Assembly (NCBI GenBank): GCA_025174535.1
Contig: JALBUN010000014.1
Coordinates: forward strand, 671,549 to 735,548
Origin: Cantharellus purpuraceus
Taxonomy: Eukaryota > Basidiomycota > Agaricomycetes > Cantharellales > Hydnaceae
DNA length: 64,000 nucleotides
Direction of reading: 5' to 3'
The translations under genes were made by a program, and so were the position numbers. Within the stretch, counting starts at the first letter, position 1, and each line of letters opens with the position of its first letter. A model generated the notes under the pieces. The model was not told the origin of the DNA and searched no databases. It saw only the letters and a list, made by a program, of their open reading frames with translations. Of the stretch, positions 29,415 to 41,069 are shown one piece after another.

Positions 29415-30816
29415 TGTATGGGAACTGGTTTTCCCTTAAAAGATCTTGTTTAAAGTCCTGAAACTGTACAATTTTGCTTCATGGCCTTAAAATATCAGCA
29501 TATATCTGCTGCTTTCTCTTGATTCAGGGCCATTCAAATATTCTCTATTTTTTCATATTTTTTCAGGAATTTTCCATGCAGAAATGAGTCTACAAACTTA
29601 TTGTTCTGCTGGGCAAAGTTTGGGACCACATGGACCCACAAACCTTCGCAGATGTCAGCAGCCCAAAGTCAGCCGGAGTCACCCGGACAACTGACTCATT
29701 TTCAATCACATGACTCATTTCAATCTCCGACTCAATCTGGTCACCACTACCAGTAAATGCTCAATATCTTCACAACCACTGCACCTCCTGACTCCATTTT
29801 CAGTGGAGAGTTCAATAGAAGCTGTGCCTACTCATAGCTGTGCTGATCAGCCTGGGAAACAAAGTATTGACTGAGTTATTTGAGTAATAGTGACTCATGC
29901 AATGACTCCTGTGATTACTCATACTATGACTCCTGCTCTGAGTCACACTATGACTCCATCCATGACTCATGCCATGAGTCAGAGCAAATCCAAGCAGCTC
30001 ATTGGCTAGGAAACTTCCACCCCCTTCTCACATATTCCACTAGCTTCCAGTAGTTTCCATCTGTTAATAGGTAGAAGTTTCCAGTAGTATTAGTCAGCTC
30101 CTGTAAATACAATATAAAAGGAGCCCATTCTGCCTCTGAATAAATAACCATTTCTACCCCATCATTTGCACATCAGTGTGACTAGAGTGACATACAGTGT
30201 CATCCTCTATATCTCAGTAACTGTTGATTGTCCAGTTCAAGGATCTTTTACAGTTGTGTAACTGTATTTGATTGCACTCGAAGTAGTGATTGTCCTGCTT
30301 TGGGCGTGAGTGTAGTATCTACCTCGTGTGACTATGAATCTACAGGGTGAGATTGTCTGTTGATAGTCCTGCCATTAGTGCTCTTTGTTTAAGTTACTAG
30401 TGTGTACTGCCTTTGCAGAGCATTAGGATCTTGAACTTGTGTGAAGCAGTTGCTAGACTACTTCACACATTGCTGTTACCCGCTTCAGAGTGTCACTGGT
30501 TGGACAGTCGGATTCATCCACCTACTTCCTCTAGCCTCTAAGTGCATTCCCCTCTTTTTTGAATATCTGGACCCCTAAGTGTCCGTGAACTCTAGACTCT
30601 GGAAGTCTTATTCATTCCCTACTGCTAAGAAACGTATTACCTTCCTGCGTATTGTCTGCATTGACCATTACAAAGGATTGTAACCAAAGTACAAACGTTA
30701 AATTGTTTCTGGAGTTGTGCTGCAGTAGGATTTGATATTCTTCTCAGCTGTTCATTCACGGAATTGTGGTGATTTAGAGTTTGCCCTAACACCATAATTT
30801 TGCGGGTTCCAAAACA
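29415..30816 (+). mobile_element. LTR family B, copy 5
   Basis: A 1,402-bp copy from tgtatgggaac to ggttccaaaaca. The flanks (ctgcc on the left, acagt on the right) are different, so it either recombined with another copy after insertion or one flank was lost. A shortened TGASTCA array is at 29890-29980 and the TATA box near 30114. Confidence 0.85.
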
Positions 30817-31292
30817 ACAGTCTATTAACTCACCTCTTTGAGACAAGATTAATATCCCTTGACTGTTGATTCTATCACGGATAAGACATGTACAGTGAAT
30901 ACACTTGTTCAGAAGGAAGTGTTCAAGTGTGTATCTATCTTTTTACGTTGAAGGGATTATTGTTGGCTTTAATCCACTCAACCTGTGGTCCAAAGGCACT
31001 AGGTTACTTCCCCCTTTGAAGTATCTGAACCCTTGAACGCCTGTCAATCTTGACTTTACATTGCATCAGCAGTAAAGTGTGAACTACACATGACAAGCAT
31101 AAAAATCTCTATTGCTTCACTTCCTGTGGCAACATTGATTGTGTTTGTTCACTGGAGCATAATTTCTTAATTGGGTTCTCCGTTAAAATAGTTTTGAACT
31201 TATTGCTAGCCTTGAAAGGTCATACATCCTTGGGCTAAACTTAGATTGTGATTAACACCACAGTTTAGGTTGAAGTTCACGGTTCCAAAACA
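30817..31292 (+). mobile_element. Relic LTR with family-B-like 3' end (family C)
   Basis: The 476-bp block ends acggttccaaaaca, and parts such as a ccctttgaagtatctgaaccc block resemble the 3' part of families B and B' at low identity. Its 5' part is missing where family B copy 5 abuts. It precedes an integrase fragment of element F. Confidence 0.45.
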
Positions 31293-32144
31293 GGTTGCAT
31301 TCGACCAGAGATCTTGTTTGTAGTAGCAGGTTCAAGCATTGATATATGGAAGACTGGGTGAACTGCTCAGAAGTGGTCAGGGAGGTGGAGGGTGAAGGAC
31401 CTGCTGCCTGTGTGAGGAATGACCTCATAAGGACCTAAGTATTTCTCAGAGAGTTTCTTCAATGGACAGGTGGTCTGGAAGTGTTTGGCCTTAATGAATA
31501 CTTTGTCTCCGAGTTGTAGGTCTGGAGCCAGAATGCGGTGTCGGTCCACAGAGACTTGGTATTGTTTCTGGGCATTGGAGATGGTTTCTTGGAGATGTTG
31601 GTGTAGTTGATCAAGGTTGGTTACAAATTGGCAGGCTTTAGTGAAGGTGAGTTCCTTCTCGGGGTGGATGGAGATGTTCGGATGGTAGCCTTTATTAGCA
31701 AAGAATGGAGAAACACCAGTAGTTGCATTTGGAGTGTTGTTGTAGGCAAACTCTGCTATTGGAAGTAGATCAGCCCTGTTGTCCTGTTGATAGTTACAAT
31801 AGACTCAGAGATATTGTTCCTAGGACTGATTCATTCGTTCCATTTGTCCGTCTCCTTCAGGATGGTATCCAGAGGTGAAATGAAGCTTCATGTCAAGAGC
31901 CTTTCCTAATGTGTGGAAGAAGGAGGAGACAAACTCTGAGCCCCAATCAGATGTGACATGTGATGGGACTCTGTGTTTAGAGAATATGTGGAGAATGAAC
32001 AACTTAGCTAGTGAGGCAGAGGTGATGGTGTCATGCGTTGGAATGAATAGTGACTGGTTAGTGAACCTGTTGACAATCATGAGTATGGTGTCATATCCGA
32101 GTGATGGGGGGAGTTTCTCTATGAAATCCATGGAGATGGAGTTC
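31293..32144 (-). pseudogene. Integrase fragment of element F (third copy)
   Basis: The minus strand carries the integrase core and C-terminal part: NSISMDFIEKLPPS, TSDWGSEFVSSFF (keeps the catalytic Asp that F-1 has lost), GYHPEGDGQMERMNQS, and GDKVFIKAKHFQTT. It is cut on one side by LTR B' copy 2 and on the other before the chromodomain. Several stops and shifts break the frame. Confidence 0.85.
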
Positions 32145-33535
32145 TGTTTTGGAACCCACAAAATTATGGTGTTAGGGCAAACTCTAAATCACCACAATTC
32201 CGTGAATGAACAGCTGAGAAGAATATCAAACCCTGCTGCAGCACAACTCCAGAAACAATTTAACGTTTGTACTTTGGTTACAATCCTTTGTATTGGTCAA
32301 TGCAGACTATATGCAGAAAAGTAATATGTTTCTTAGCAGCAAGAAATGAATAAGACTTCCAGAGTCTAGAGTTCATGGACGCTTAGGGGTCCAGATATTC
32401 CAAAAAGAGGGGAATGCACTTAGAGGCTAGAGGAAGTAGGTGGATGAATCCAACCGTCCAACCAGTGGCACTCAGAAGCGGGTAACAGCAATGTGTGAAG
32501 TAGTCTAGCAACTGCTTCACACGAGTTCAAGCTTCTAATGCTCTGCAAAGGCAGTACACACTAGTAACTTAAACAAGAGCACTAATGGCAGGACTATCAA
32601 CAGACAATCTCACCCTGTAGATTCATAGTCATGTGAGGCAGATATTACACTCACGCCCAAAGCAGGAATATCACTACTTCGAGTGCAATCAAGTACAGTT
32701 ACACAACTGTAAAAGATCCTTGAACTGGTAATCAACAGTTACTGAGATAGAGGATGACACTGTATGTCACTCTAGTCACACTAGTGTGCAGAAGATGGGT
32801 AGAATATGTTGGATATCTTCTTCAGAGGCAGAATGGCCTCCTTATATATTATATTTACAGGGGCTGACTAATGCTTCTGGAATATTCTACCTATTAATAG
32901 ATGGAAGCTACTGGAAGGTTGTGGAAGGTGGAAGAAAGGGGTAGAATATTCCAAGCCAATCACAGGTTCTGATCACTGGACTAACACTGGTTCTGGAAAG
33001 TTCTATCTAATAATAGAAGGAAACAGCTAGAATGTTATGGAAAGGGGTAGAATATTCCAAGGCAATCACCTGATTTGATCCCTGAACTAGGCACTGATCA
33101 GGCAAAAAGAAGGGTGTCCACCCTGTTTTCTGCACTGGTTTGGACAGCCATGGATAGCCACATCTCATGTGATGATCTGCATGGAAAATAGTGCCCTGAG
33201 AGGCTGTGGTTGTCAAGTTAGAGAATATTTATTGATCAGAGATGTCTGAGCTTGAATTCAGGCCGAATGCCTGGTCCAAAGGTGGATAGCCGGCTGTGCG
33301 AAGGTTTGTGGGCGCCTATGGGTCCACAACTGTAGCACAGCAGAAATAAATGATTCTGGGCTGAGTTCTGCATGGAATATTCCCGAAAAAATATGGAAAA
33401 ATAGAGAATATTTGAATAAGTGCATTCCAGGTACAAGCATCAAATATATGCTGATATTTAGGAATGGAAAAGCAAAGAATAGCACATTGGTGCTGCATAA
33501 ATGGAATTTGATAGGGAAAAGGTGGTTCCCATACA
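32145..33535 (-). mobile_element. LTR family B', copy 2
   Basis: A complete 1,391-bp copy from tgttttggaaccc to ggttcccataca. The flanks (agttc and ccctg) do not match, and the neighbours are integrase on the left and aORF on the right, which indicates recombination at this LTR. Motifs ggaatattc and related forms lie between 32877 and 33061. Confidence 0.85.
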
Positions 33536-33806
33536 CCCTGCCCCGGTCACCTCCTCCTCTTCCTCCATGGCGGCCTCCAGCTCGTGCGCCTGCTCCTCCA
33601 CTTCCTTCAGCCTTGCGGCCTCCATCGTGGCCGCAAGTTCCTTTACCCTGTGAGCTCTCTCGGCCTTTGCCTCCTCCTCCTTCCGTCTCCATTCCATCTC
33701 CACCGCCTCTTTCCGCCTCTGCTCCTCCTCCTTCCATCTCCGTTCTGCCTCCTCCTCCTCCTCCCATCTCCATTCCACCTCCTCCTCCTTCCATCTCCGT
33801 TCTGCC
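33536..33806 (-). pseudogene. aORF fragment, middle part
   Basis: The minus strand encodes the charged helix AERRWKEEEV...VKELAATMEAARLKEVEEQA of the antisense ORF of element F. It continues at 35239-35458 across the inserted LTR B' copy 3. The plus-strand sequence is cct-rich simple sequence. Confidence 0.7.
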
Positions 33807-35238
33807 TGTATGGGAACCACCTTTTCCCTATCAAATTCCATTTATGCAGCACCAATGTGCTATTCTTTGCTTTTCCATTCCTAAATATCAGCATATATTT
33901 GATGCTTGTACCTGGAATGCACTTATTCAAATATTCTCTATTTTTCCATATTTTTTCAGGAATATTCCATGCAGAACTCGGCTCAGAATCATTTATTTCT
34001 GCTGTGCTACAGTTGTGGACCCATAGGCGCCCACAAACCTTCGCGCAGCCGCCTCTCCCCTTTTGGACCAGGCATTTGGCCTGAATTCAAGCTCAGATGT
34101 CTCTGATCAATAAATATTCTCTAACTTAACAACCACAGCCTCTCAGGGCACTATTTTCCATGGAGATCATCACATGACATGTGGCTATCCATGGCTGTCC
34201 AAACCAGTGCAGAAAACAGGGTGGACACCCTTCTTTTTGCCTGATCAGTGCCTAGCTCAGGGATCAGATCAGCTGATGGGTGATCAAATCAGGTGATTGC
34301 CTTGGAATATTCTACCCCTTTCCATAACATTCTAGCTGTTTCCTTCTATTATTAGATAGAACTTTCCAGAACCATTATTCAGCTCCTGATCAGTGTTAGT
34401 GCTGTGATCAGATCCTGTGATTGGCTTGGAATATTCTACCCCTTTCTTCCACCTTCCACAACCTTCCAGTAGTTTCCATCTATTAATAGGTAGAATATTC
34501 CAGAAGCATTAGTCAGCCCCTGTAAATACAATATATAAGGAGGCCATTCTGCCTCTGAAAGAATAACATATCAACATATTCTACCCATCTTCTGCACACT
34601 AGTGTGACTAGAGTGACATACAGTGTCATCCTCTATCTCAGTAACTGTTGATTACCAGTTCAAGGATCTTTTACAGTTGTGTAACTGTACTTGATTGCAC
34701 TCGAAGTAGTGATATTCCTGCTTTGGGTGTGAGTGTAATATCTGCCTCACGTGACTACAAATCTACAGGGTGAGATTGTCTGTTGATAGTCCTGCCATTA
34801 GTGCTCTTGTTTAAGTTACTAGTGTGTACTGCCTTTGCAGAGCATTAGAAGCTTGAACTCGTGTGAAGCAGTTGCTAGACTACTTCACACATTGCTGTTA
34901 CCCGCTTCTGAGTGCCACTGGTTGGACGGTTGGATTCATCCACCTACTTCCTTTAGCCTCTAAGTGCATTCCCCTCTTTTTGGAATATCTGGACCCCTAA
35001 GCGTCCGTGAACTCTAGACTCTGGAAGTCTTATTCATTTCTTGCTGCTAAGAAACGTATTACCTTTCTGCGTATAGTCTGCATTGACCAATACAAAGGAT
35101 TGTAACCAAAGTACAAACGTTAAATTGTTTCTGGAGTTGTGCTGCAGCAGGGTTTGATATTCTTCTCAGCTGTTCATTCACGGAATTGTGGTGATTTAGA
35201 GTTTGCCCTAACACCATAATTTTGCGGGTTCCAAAACA
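33807..35238 (+). mobile_element. LTR family B', copy 3, TSD ctgcc
   Basis: A complete 1,432-bp LTR flanked by ctgcc at 33802-33806 and 35239-35243, inserted in the glutamate-rich part of the aORF. Together with B' copy 2 it forms a large inverted repeat of about 1.4 kb arms around 270 bp. Confidence 0.92.
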
Positions 35239-35518
35239 CTGCCTCCTCCTCCTCCTTCCGTCTCCGTTCCGCTTCCTCTTCCTCTTTCCGTTTCCGCTCC
35301 TCTTCCTCTTCTTTCCGTCGGGCCAAGAGCAGCTGCTCAAGCTCGGCCACGCTCATGCTTGCCAAAGGGTTTGACATCGTTGAGGATAAGACCTCAATCA
35401 TGCCCCTCCTTTTATATGTCTCCAGACCCCCAGTATAACTCTGACTGCGCCCAACCATCTCACCTATTCAATCCACGGACATGAGGCCTCAGGGGCTCGG
35501 CCTTAAATGGGGAGATAC
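35239..35518 (-). pseudogene. aORF fragment, N-terminal part
   Basis: Reading minus from 35458: leader MVGRSQSYTGGLETYKRRGM, then MSNPLASMSVAELEQLLLAR and the first KEEEEE runs, stopping at LTR B' copy 3. The family E LTR lies immediately upstream. The likely start is the methionine of MIEVLSSTM or MSNPLASM. Confidence 0.7.
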
Positions 35519-35599
35519 TGTTATGACTATATTCATTAACGTCCAGATCCCCGTCTGATCCCCTCAGATCCCCGCGCATATGAAATCTATACTCCATTT

Positions 35600-36165
35600 G
35601 ACGCTTATTCAGAAATACAACAAATACGTATGTACAACCTATTTTCCTCAAATTTTATACAATACACTTCAATTCAAACTTATTTTCATATTTCAACATG
35701 ATTCTCAAATTTTACACAATATACTAGATTAAAACATATTTTGATATTTTGGCATAATTCTCAAAAATAATTCTTTTTTTCCTGATTTAGTGGTGGCAAC
35801 TCTCTTGAAGGAACATCCAAATATCATTGATTCTTTCTTATACAATACTTATAACATAATTTGAACTATCTTTAATCCCCACCTGGTATTTGTATATCTA
35901 AATACCTTATATAATACCAATTATATTAATACATACATTCCTATTATATCCATGTAAATAATTATGTTCATCTCAACCAAATGTCTTATCTTTAAAAGTT
36001 TATTAAAATATAGAATATATGTTTATATTTATGAAAATTTCACACATCCGAAATCTTTTAAGATATCCAAATTGTAACTCCCTGGCTTTATGTATCATTG
36101 AAATTCTGATGTATATCTCATAGACATCAGAATATTGTATACTGACATGATTCCGAACAAGCGTC
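35600..36165 (-). repeat. Terminal direct repeat of DDE element 2 (3' end of the element)
   Basis: This 566-bp unit matches 43153-43718 in the same orientation and the two units of DDE element 1 in reverse. The hairpin has one mismatch here (tagacatc instead of tatacatc). Confidence 0.9.
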
Positions 36166-36244
36166 TAGGGAGGTCATTTTAAAAACAAAAATCATCACCT
36201 TATATCATCAACAAGCTTCTTTCTCCATAGATTTAGACATGCCA

Positions 36245-36742
36245 TTATGAATTCTTATCTTCATTGGTATGTCTGGACACTGTCCAACACAGCAAAGCCA
36301 ATAGTATACCAATACTAGTTATGTAGATCATGTGCACTGTACGGCCAAGATATAGTTTCTGCCTATTTATATCTGGGCCTGGCTGTCTAACAAACGCCTG
36401 ATTCACATGTGTGGTTATAATGTGTGCATATCCAGAGGTTGGATCAGAACCACTTACAAATCTGTTGGTTTTATTCAGAAAACCTGCAAATTCTGCTACA
36501 AAAATAGGATCACTTTCATTATAGCCTATTTTATCAGGTTGTAGACCAAGAAATACATATTTGATATGAGGATACTTTGAAAGCTGGAACACTTCACCTT
36601 CAGCATATGAACGGTCCAGATACTGCCCAAAGGGGTACCAGTCACACGTTGCACAATTAGCTAGCCGGTGTGGATTGCTGTGAAAAGGCTTTTGGTAAAA
36701 CTGTTGATTGAGACGCTGTTTCAGTAATGGATCAGTCTCCAT
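36245..36742 (-). CDS. 165-residue protein with C-terminal membrane helix, DDE element 2
   Basis: The predicted protein is identical to that at 22466-22963, including the Cys pair in CATCDWYPF and the final hydrophobic helix. Perfect conservation between independent insertions mostly reflects their young age. Confidence 0.65.
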   Translation of the reverse strand: METDPLLKQRLNQQFYQKPFHSNPHRLANCATCDWYPFGQYLDRSYAEGEVFQLSKYPHIKYVFLGLQPDKIGYNESDPIFVAEFAGFLNKTNRFVSGSDPTSGYAHIITTHVNQAFVRQPGPDINRQKLYLGRTVHMIYITSIGILLALLCWTVSRHTNEDKNS

Positions 36743-36797
36743 AGATACCTATAAGTATAAAACATACAAATATTCAATTTTATTCTGGGAAAAAAAT

Positions 36798-38066
36798 TTA
36801 CAGTTGAATGTAGCATAGGTATACAATAATACTATTACTATTGTCTTTCCAATACTCTTTAATACATTCTGTAGATTTAAAGCTTGATGTTGCTTCCCAA
36901 GTTTTCTCTGCATAACATTTCCATTTAACTAAATATTCTACGTACTTTCCTTTTTCTTTGCCTTATTATTTGTTCTACTTCATTTTCAGTCTCATAATGC
37001 ATCTCCACATCATACTCACATCTTTCTAATAGTCGTTGTTGAGATAGAGTCATCTTGTCAACATCTTCTGCTCTTTCCAGTAATGATCTGGGTGGCTCAA
37101 TATCTGGGTCCTCTTCCTCAGGGTAATCAAAATATTGTTCACACCATTTTTCATGATAAGGGGATGGTTTGATCTTACGTAGTTCTACAAATTTCTTAAT
37201 ATTCCATAATAGACATGCTACCTTTAATTCCAGATTAAAGACAGCAGGATTTGTAGTTCTAATAGATCTCTTATTATCAAATTTTTCAAACAATATTGCA
37301 AACCCTCCAAAGAATGCTTCTACTGTTGAACGAAAGGCACCAAACTTCTTATTAAAAATCTTTTCTTCAGGTTTAAGTTCAACATTTTTGGCTTCCGAAA
37401 AGGATAAAAGAAGTTCTTAGGCTTTAATATACTTGCCTTTACTACTTCTGGAATAGCAGATGGATAAGCTCCATCAAAGCCTATCTGATCATTCTTATCT
37501 ATTTTATTCCATACAGCCATCTCTACAAACATTTTTGCATCAGGATTTAGTTTACATGCCAATGAAGGTGAGGTGAATAGAACCATTTGATTAATGTCAA
37601 TGCATACTTGAGTACGAAATCCTGCCTTTTTAAATTTATGTGAGTACCCCTCTTCAGATGTCGATCCAATCAAAATTCCTCTTGTATCATGACCATCAAG
37701 AAGTAATGTCACTGATTCCATTTTTGGAGGATTCTTTATAAGAGCTGATAATATCCTTATTATTATATTTGAGAACATTGTACTCAGTGAATCAGTAACT
37801 TGTTTATCTAGATCAAAGTTAAGATGATGCAGACGACCATAAAATTCCTTATGAACATCATAAAAGCTACTTGATGGCATGAAATTTCCTATTTCTTCAT
37901 AAGTAGGACCTTTGAGTAGATGATATAGTACTAACAAGCCTTTTTCTATCTCTCTATAAGGTGTAGAATGTTCTTCAACTGAAAACAATACCACAAGAAA
38001 GAAAAATACTGGTATTGGTCCAAGCTTGTTATATACTACTTTTTTTACATCATCCATGTCATTCAT
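36798..38066 (-). CDS. DDE transposase with C-terminal chromodomain, DDE element 2
   Basis: It has the same layout as copy 1: start ATG at 38066, DGHD and GFDGAYP in one frame (to 37320), FRSTVEAFFGG and the chromodomain start in the next (to 36925), and EYLVKWKCY in a third (to 36798). One residue differs (DSLSTMF here, DSLRTMF in copy 1). The frame changes are the same, so they were present in the common parent or are bridged by splicing or frameshifting. The upstream charged ORF (38072-38272) is intact only in this copy. Confidence 0.72.
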
Positions 38067-38071
38067 ATCTT

Positions 38072-38272
38072 TTAGTTTTGTTCTATGATATTTTTGTGTT
38101 CTAAGACAGGCCACTTTGTGTATAGAAAATTCCAATGATTGTCCATCAACTTATTATATGCTCTGTCCCTTTGATCATTCCACATTTTAAGTTGCTGAAG
38201 CTCTTTTTCTTCTTTCTCTTTTTGCTCTTTCTCTTTTTGCTCCTTTGTGCGTTTTTGCTGGTCTGAGGGCAT
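38072..38272 (-). CDS. Charged 66-residue ORF upstream of the transposase, intact copy
   Basis: The ORF begins MPSDQQKRTKEQKEKE and continues as a Lys/Glu-rich helix to KMWNDQRDRAYNKLMDNHW. It ends five bases before the transposase ATG. The frame of the downstream gene is open through the overlap in the -1 position, so a joined product is possible. Copy 1 has lost one A in the run after GACCAGC. Confidence 0.5.
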   Translation of the reverse strand: MPSDQQKRTKEQKEKEQKEKEEKELQQLKMWNDQRDRAYNKLMDNHWNFLYTKWPVLEHKNIIEQN

Positions 38273-38368
38273 TTTGACTAAGATACTCTTATATTACAGT
38301 AAAACAAAAATATGTTCATTTTTTTGATAATTGAATTTTAAATTAAATAATATGTATTCTATGAAGCT

Positions 38369-39019
38369 ATGTTGTCTGTCTCTAAGCAAGTTGTTAGTAA
38401 AATATCTACTGTCTTTGTTAAAAAAGAACCAGAGGATGATGAAAATCCTTTGTATATAGACTCTGACACCATCTACATAAAATTCAGATTAAGAAATCCC
38501 CCAAAGGACTTCTTTCCAGCTGGATCGGTTTCTCAGGAAAGAGATAAAACACCAGAAGCACTGTACAATAAGATGATTGAAAAGGGCAATGAAATAAGTA
38601 ATTCAACCTGGATTCAACAAAATCATTGTATGTCAAGTCTGCAAACCATGCAACAGGATAATCTGCCTAGTTGTAATATTTCTATTGCTAGAGAAACTGG
38701 CAAGAAGTGTGATATTTCTATTGCTGGGGAAACTTGTAAGAACTGTGATGTGTATAACAATTTGGTTACATCAATGGTTGTTGCATTGAAACAACAGCTG
38801 AGAGTTTTCAAGAAAAGTAAAATCACAATCTATGGTATGATCATAACTAAGGATGGTAGGTTAAAATTATATGAAACCACCAATAACAATCAGGGTGTTT
38901 CAATTGTTGTATATCCTTCCTCTGGATACAGCATAGAAGCTCAGTTTGAAGAGTGTTCTAATGCTATTGACATTATATTCCAAAGTATAAGAAATCAGAT
39001 GTTCAAAGAATCCTCATAA
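38369..39019 (+). CDS. 216-residue protein, DDE element 2
   Basis: Intact ORF matching 20190-20840, with two substitutions (VVSKIS for VVRKIS, KQQLRV for KQQQRV). It is divergent from the transposase gene. The region with two repeated I-A-R/G-E-T blocks and Cys pairs is unchanged. Function unknown. Confidence 0.6.
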   Translation: MLSVSKQVVSKISTVFVKKEPEDDENPLYIDSDTIYIKFRLRNPPKDFFPAGSVSQERDKTPEALYNKMIEKGNEISNSTWIQQNHCMSSLQTMQQDNLPSCNISIARETGKKCDISIAGETCKNCDVYNNLVTSMVVALKQQLRVFKKSKITIYGMIITKDGRLKLYETTNNNQGVSIVVYPSSGYSIEAQFEECSNAIDIIFQSIRNQMFKESS

Positions 39020-39037
39020 GGAGTTGATTTAAAAGTC

Positions 39038-39260
39038 CTAGTTTCTACACTCACAACATTTTTCATCTATTTTCACTTGGATAATTTCAAGATTTGAACT
39101 TTTGTTCACACAACAATAAGTACCATTAGTATCATGATGAGTATTTTTGAATGTTCAGAGCTCTTAGGACATTTATTATCCTTACAATCTGTAACTACAG
39201 ATGTAGTAGTTATATGATTGCACTTCCAAGTAATTTGAATTTTTCACTATCACCACACAT
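39038..39260 (-). pseudogene. Cysteine-rich broken ORF, DDE element 2
   Basis: This matches 19949-20171 with the same two frame breaks. It reads CPKSSEHSK, CCVNKSS and CCECRN in different frames. Whether it is spliced, decayed or not a gene cannot be decided from sequence alone. Confidence 0.35.
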
Positions 39261-39311
39261 GCCTTCATTTGAGTGAATAAAAATATTGCATATTCACTTA
39301 TCTGATTTATC

Positions 39312-39491
39312 TTATACTTGTTGTAGTGCACGTAGTGGTAGCTGAATCTCATTGTCATCATAAGTAACAGTTATTAGCAAAGTGTCATCTGACAAAGTGC
39401 CAGTTACTAATGTAACAATACCTGTCACTGTCATTTGTGTTCTTGCATTGATAAATGATACCTTATCACCAATCTCAGGTATATTCAACAT
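39312..39491 (-). CDS. Small ORF C, beta-rich, DDE element 2
   Basis: A 59-residue ORF identical in arrangement to 19718-19897, with the IGDKVSF and TVTYDDNEIQL strands. Possible small barrel fold; unrecognised. Confidence 0.5.
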   Translation of the reverse strand: MLNIPEIGDKVSFINARTQMTVTGIVTLVTGTLSDDTLLITVTYDDNEIQLPLRALQQV

Positions 39492-39529
39492 GGTGTCTCT
39501 GGTTATTATATATTAATTTTCAAAACTCA

Positions 39530-39775
39530 TTATTTCTCATCTAATTTCCTATCAAGTATATCTACAAACTTCTTAAATGCTTCAAAACACTGTAGAACAT
39601 TCTTTCTACTATTAATATGTTTCATACCTGTTACTGTTACAGGAAAACAACACCTTACATTTGTTATCACTTCTGAAAACAACCCTTCTGTGATAGCATG
39701 ATCAAGCTCTCTTGTAACAGTTACTAGGTAAAACTGGGGGACTTTTCTCGATGTTTGAATGCAAGGTATTGTCAT
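39530..39775 (-). CDS. Small ORF B, DDE element 2
   Basis: An 81-residue ORF identical to 19434-19679: beta-prone N-terminal half with CCFPVTVTG and a helical C-terminal half. Unrecognised. Confidence 0.5.
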   Translation of the reverse strand: MTIPCIQTSRKVPQFYLVTVTRELDHAITEGLFSEVITNVRCCFPVTVTGMKHINSRKNVLQCFEAFKKFVDILDRKLDEK

Positions 39776-39852
39776 TTCCTCTAAAGCACTTTTTCCCTTA
39801 TTCTTCCTTATCTAAGTATGTAAAAATTTTCTTGAAGACTCCTTTAAACATT

Positions 39853-40020
39853 TCACATCATCTTTTTGTAATCAAAACTGAGGATCTCATCATCAGTATC
39901 TAAAGTAATATCTCTAAAATCTGTCTCAAAAAACTGTTTAGTCCATTGTGTGTCAACCATTATACCATAATCCCAAAGATCATGAGAACTCCAATCATTG
40001 CACTTCTTATCTTTACCCAT
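39853..40020 (-). CDS. Small ORF A, DDE element 2
   Basis: A 55-residue acidic ORF matching 19189-19356 (start MGKDKKCNDWSSHD). It may be a separate gene or a first exon for ORF B. Confidence 0.4.
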   Translation of the reverse strand: MGKDKKCNDWSSHDLWDYGIMVDTQWTKQFFETDFRDITLDTDDEILSFDYKKMM

Positions 40021-40512
40021 GATGTCAATAAAGAAGGATATATAAAATTTATTTACTAGATATGTGCATAGTTCTGAAGAGCAGAATGTCCATATTTTTA
40101 TCTAATATTTATAAATTGAATTATATATATTTTCTAAAGTTGTCAATAGCCAGATGCATGCACTCGTTCTGAATACTACAACAAAGTCCCATACAGAATT
40201 CCCTGTCCTTTCATCTATCATTCTTCTACCAGTTCCTTGTTTCCTATCTTGCCAGTCTTTCATTCCAAATTCTTTGCTGCATAGCTAAATAGGTGTACCA
40301 GCCGATTGGATATTATCATATCATGGTAATGACGTCGGATGGAAGGTCACCTTGTCAGGAGCAGTTTGATCACATTATCAAAGGACAGCCTTTTGGCTGT
40401 GAGGGTTGATAATGATGCACTTACTGAGCAGACAGTAGGTGAGACTTTGCAGCGGCATGGTGTACCAGATAATTGAATCGTTGTCCTTGAGCAGCCCGAT
40501 GATGTCACTCGG

Positions 40513-41054
40513 TGTCGGTTCGCTTATGGAATAGATCCTATAAGCCTGCGTGCAATGGTCCTAGCAAGCAGGCGGTGTGTAACGCAGTTGTTCAGCACTC
40601 CAAAGATCAATCAGGGCGAGGGGTTCGTAACAGGGAAGTGGGATAGTGCTCTGTGGTTGGATGAGGATGGGAGCAAAAGGTCGGTCCCGATGGCTGATCG
40701 TGCTCTGTGACTGGATGACAATGCGGAGCCCGGTTGGAAGGTACGCGAAAGCTGGTTTCAGGAGAAGCAACCTCTCGGTGGCGGAGGGAAATCTGATCGT
40801 TGAACCAAGGTGTTTTACCTCAGTGTAGAGATGATGGATTGTGATGTAGAGTGTAGACTTAGAGCGTTGGCTGAAAACTTGTTTTTTGATTCCAAAGGCA
40901 AAAACTAGCGCCCTTTTATATACAAATTCCCAGGGCACAACGACACAATATGAGGAGCAAATGATGCAAGAAATGCTGATCAAGCCAGCTGACGAAGCGT
41001 GTGAAGTTGAGCTACTAAAGGGGAAATCATGGAGAAATGAAACGACAGATAGGG
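40513..41054 (-). mobile_element. LTR family A fragment inside DDE element 2
   Basis: This is the same fragment as at 18155-18696, with tgtcggttcgc at 40513 and the TATA box near 40915. The surrounding inverted arms are also present. It shows that the fragment is part of the element. Confidence 0.85.
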
Positions 41055-41069
41055 ACATCATTAGACTGC

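Noticed and set aside
33412..34026. Long Pro-rich frames opposite the aORF
   Set aside because: They are the complement of the Glu/Arg-coding simple repeat and run into LTR sequence; they are shadows.
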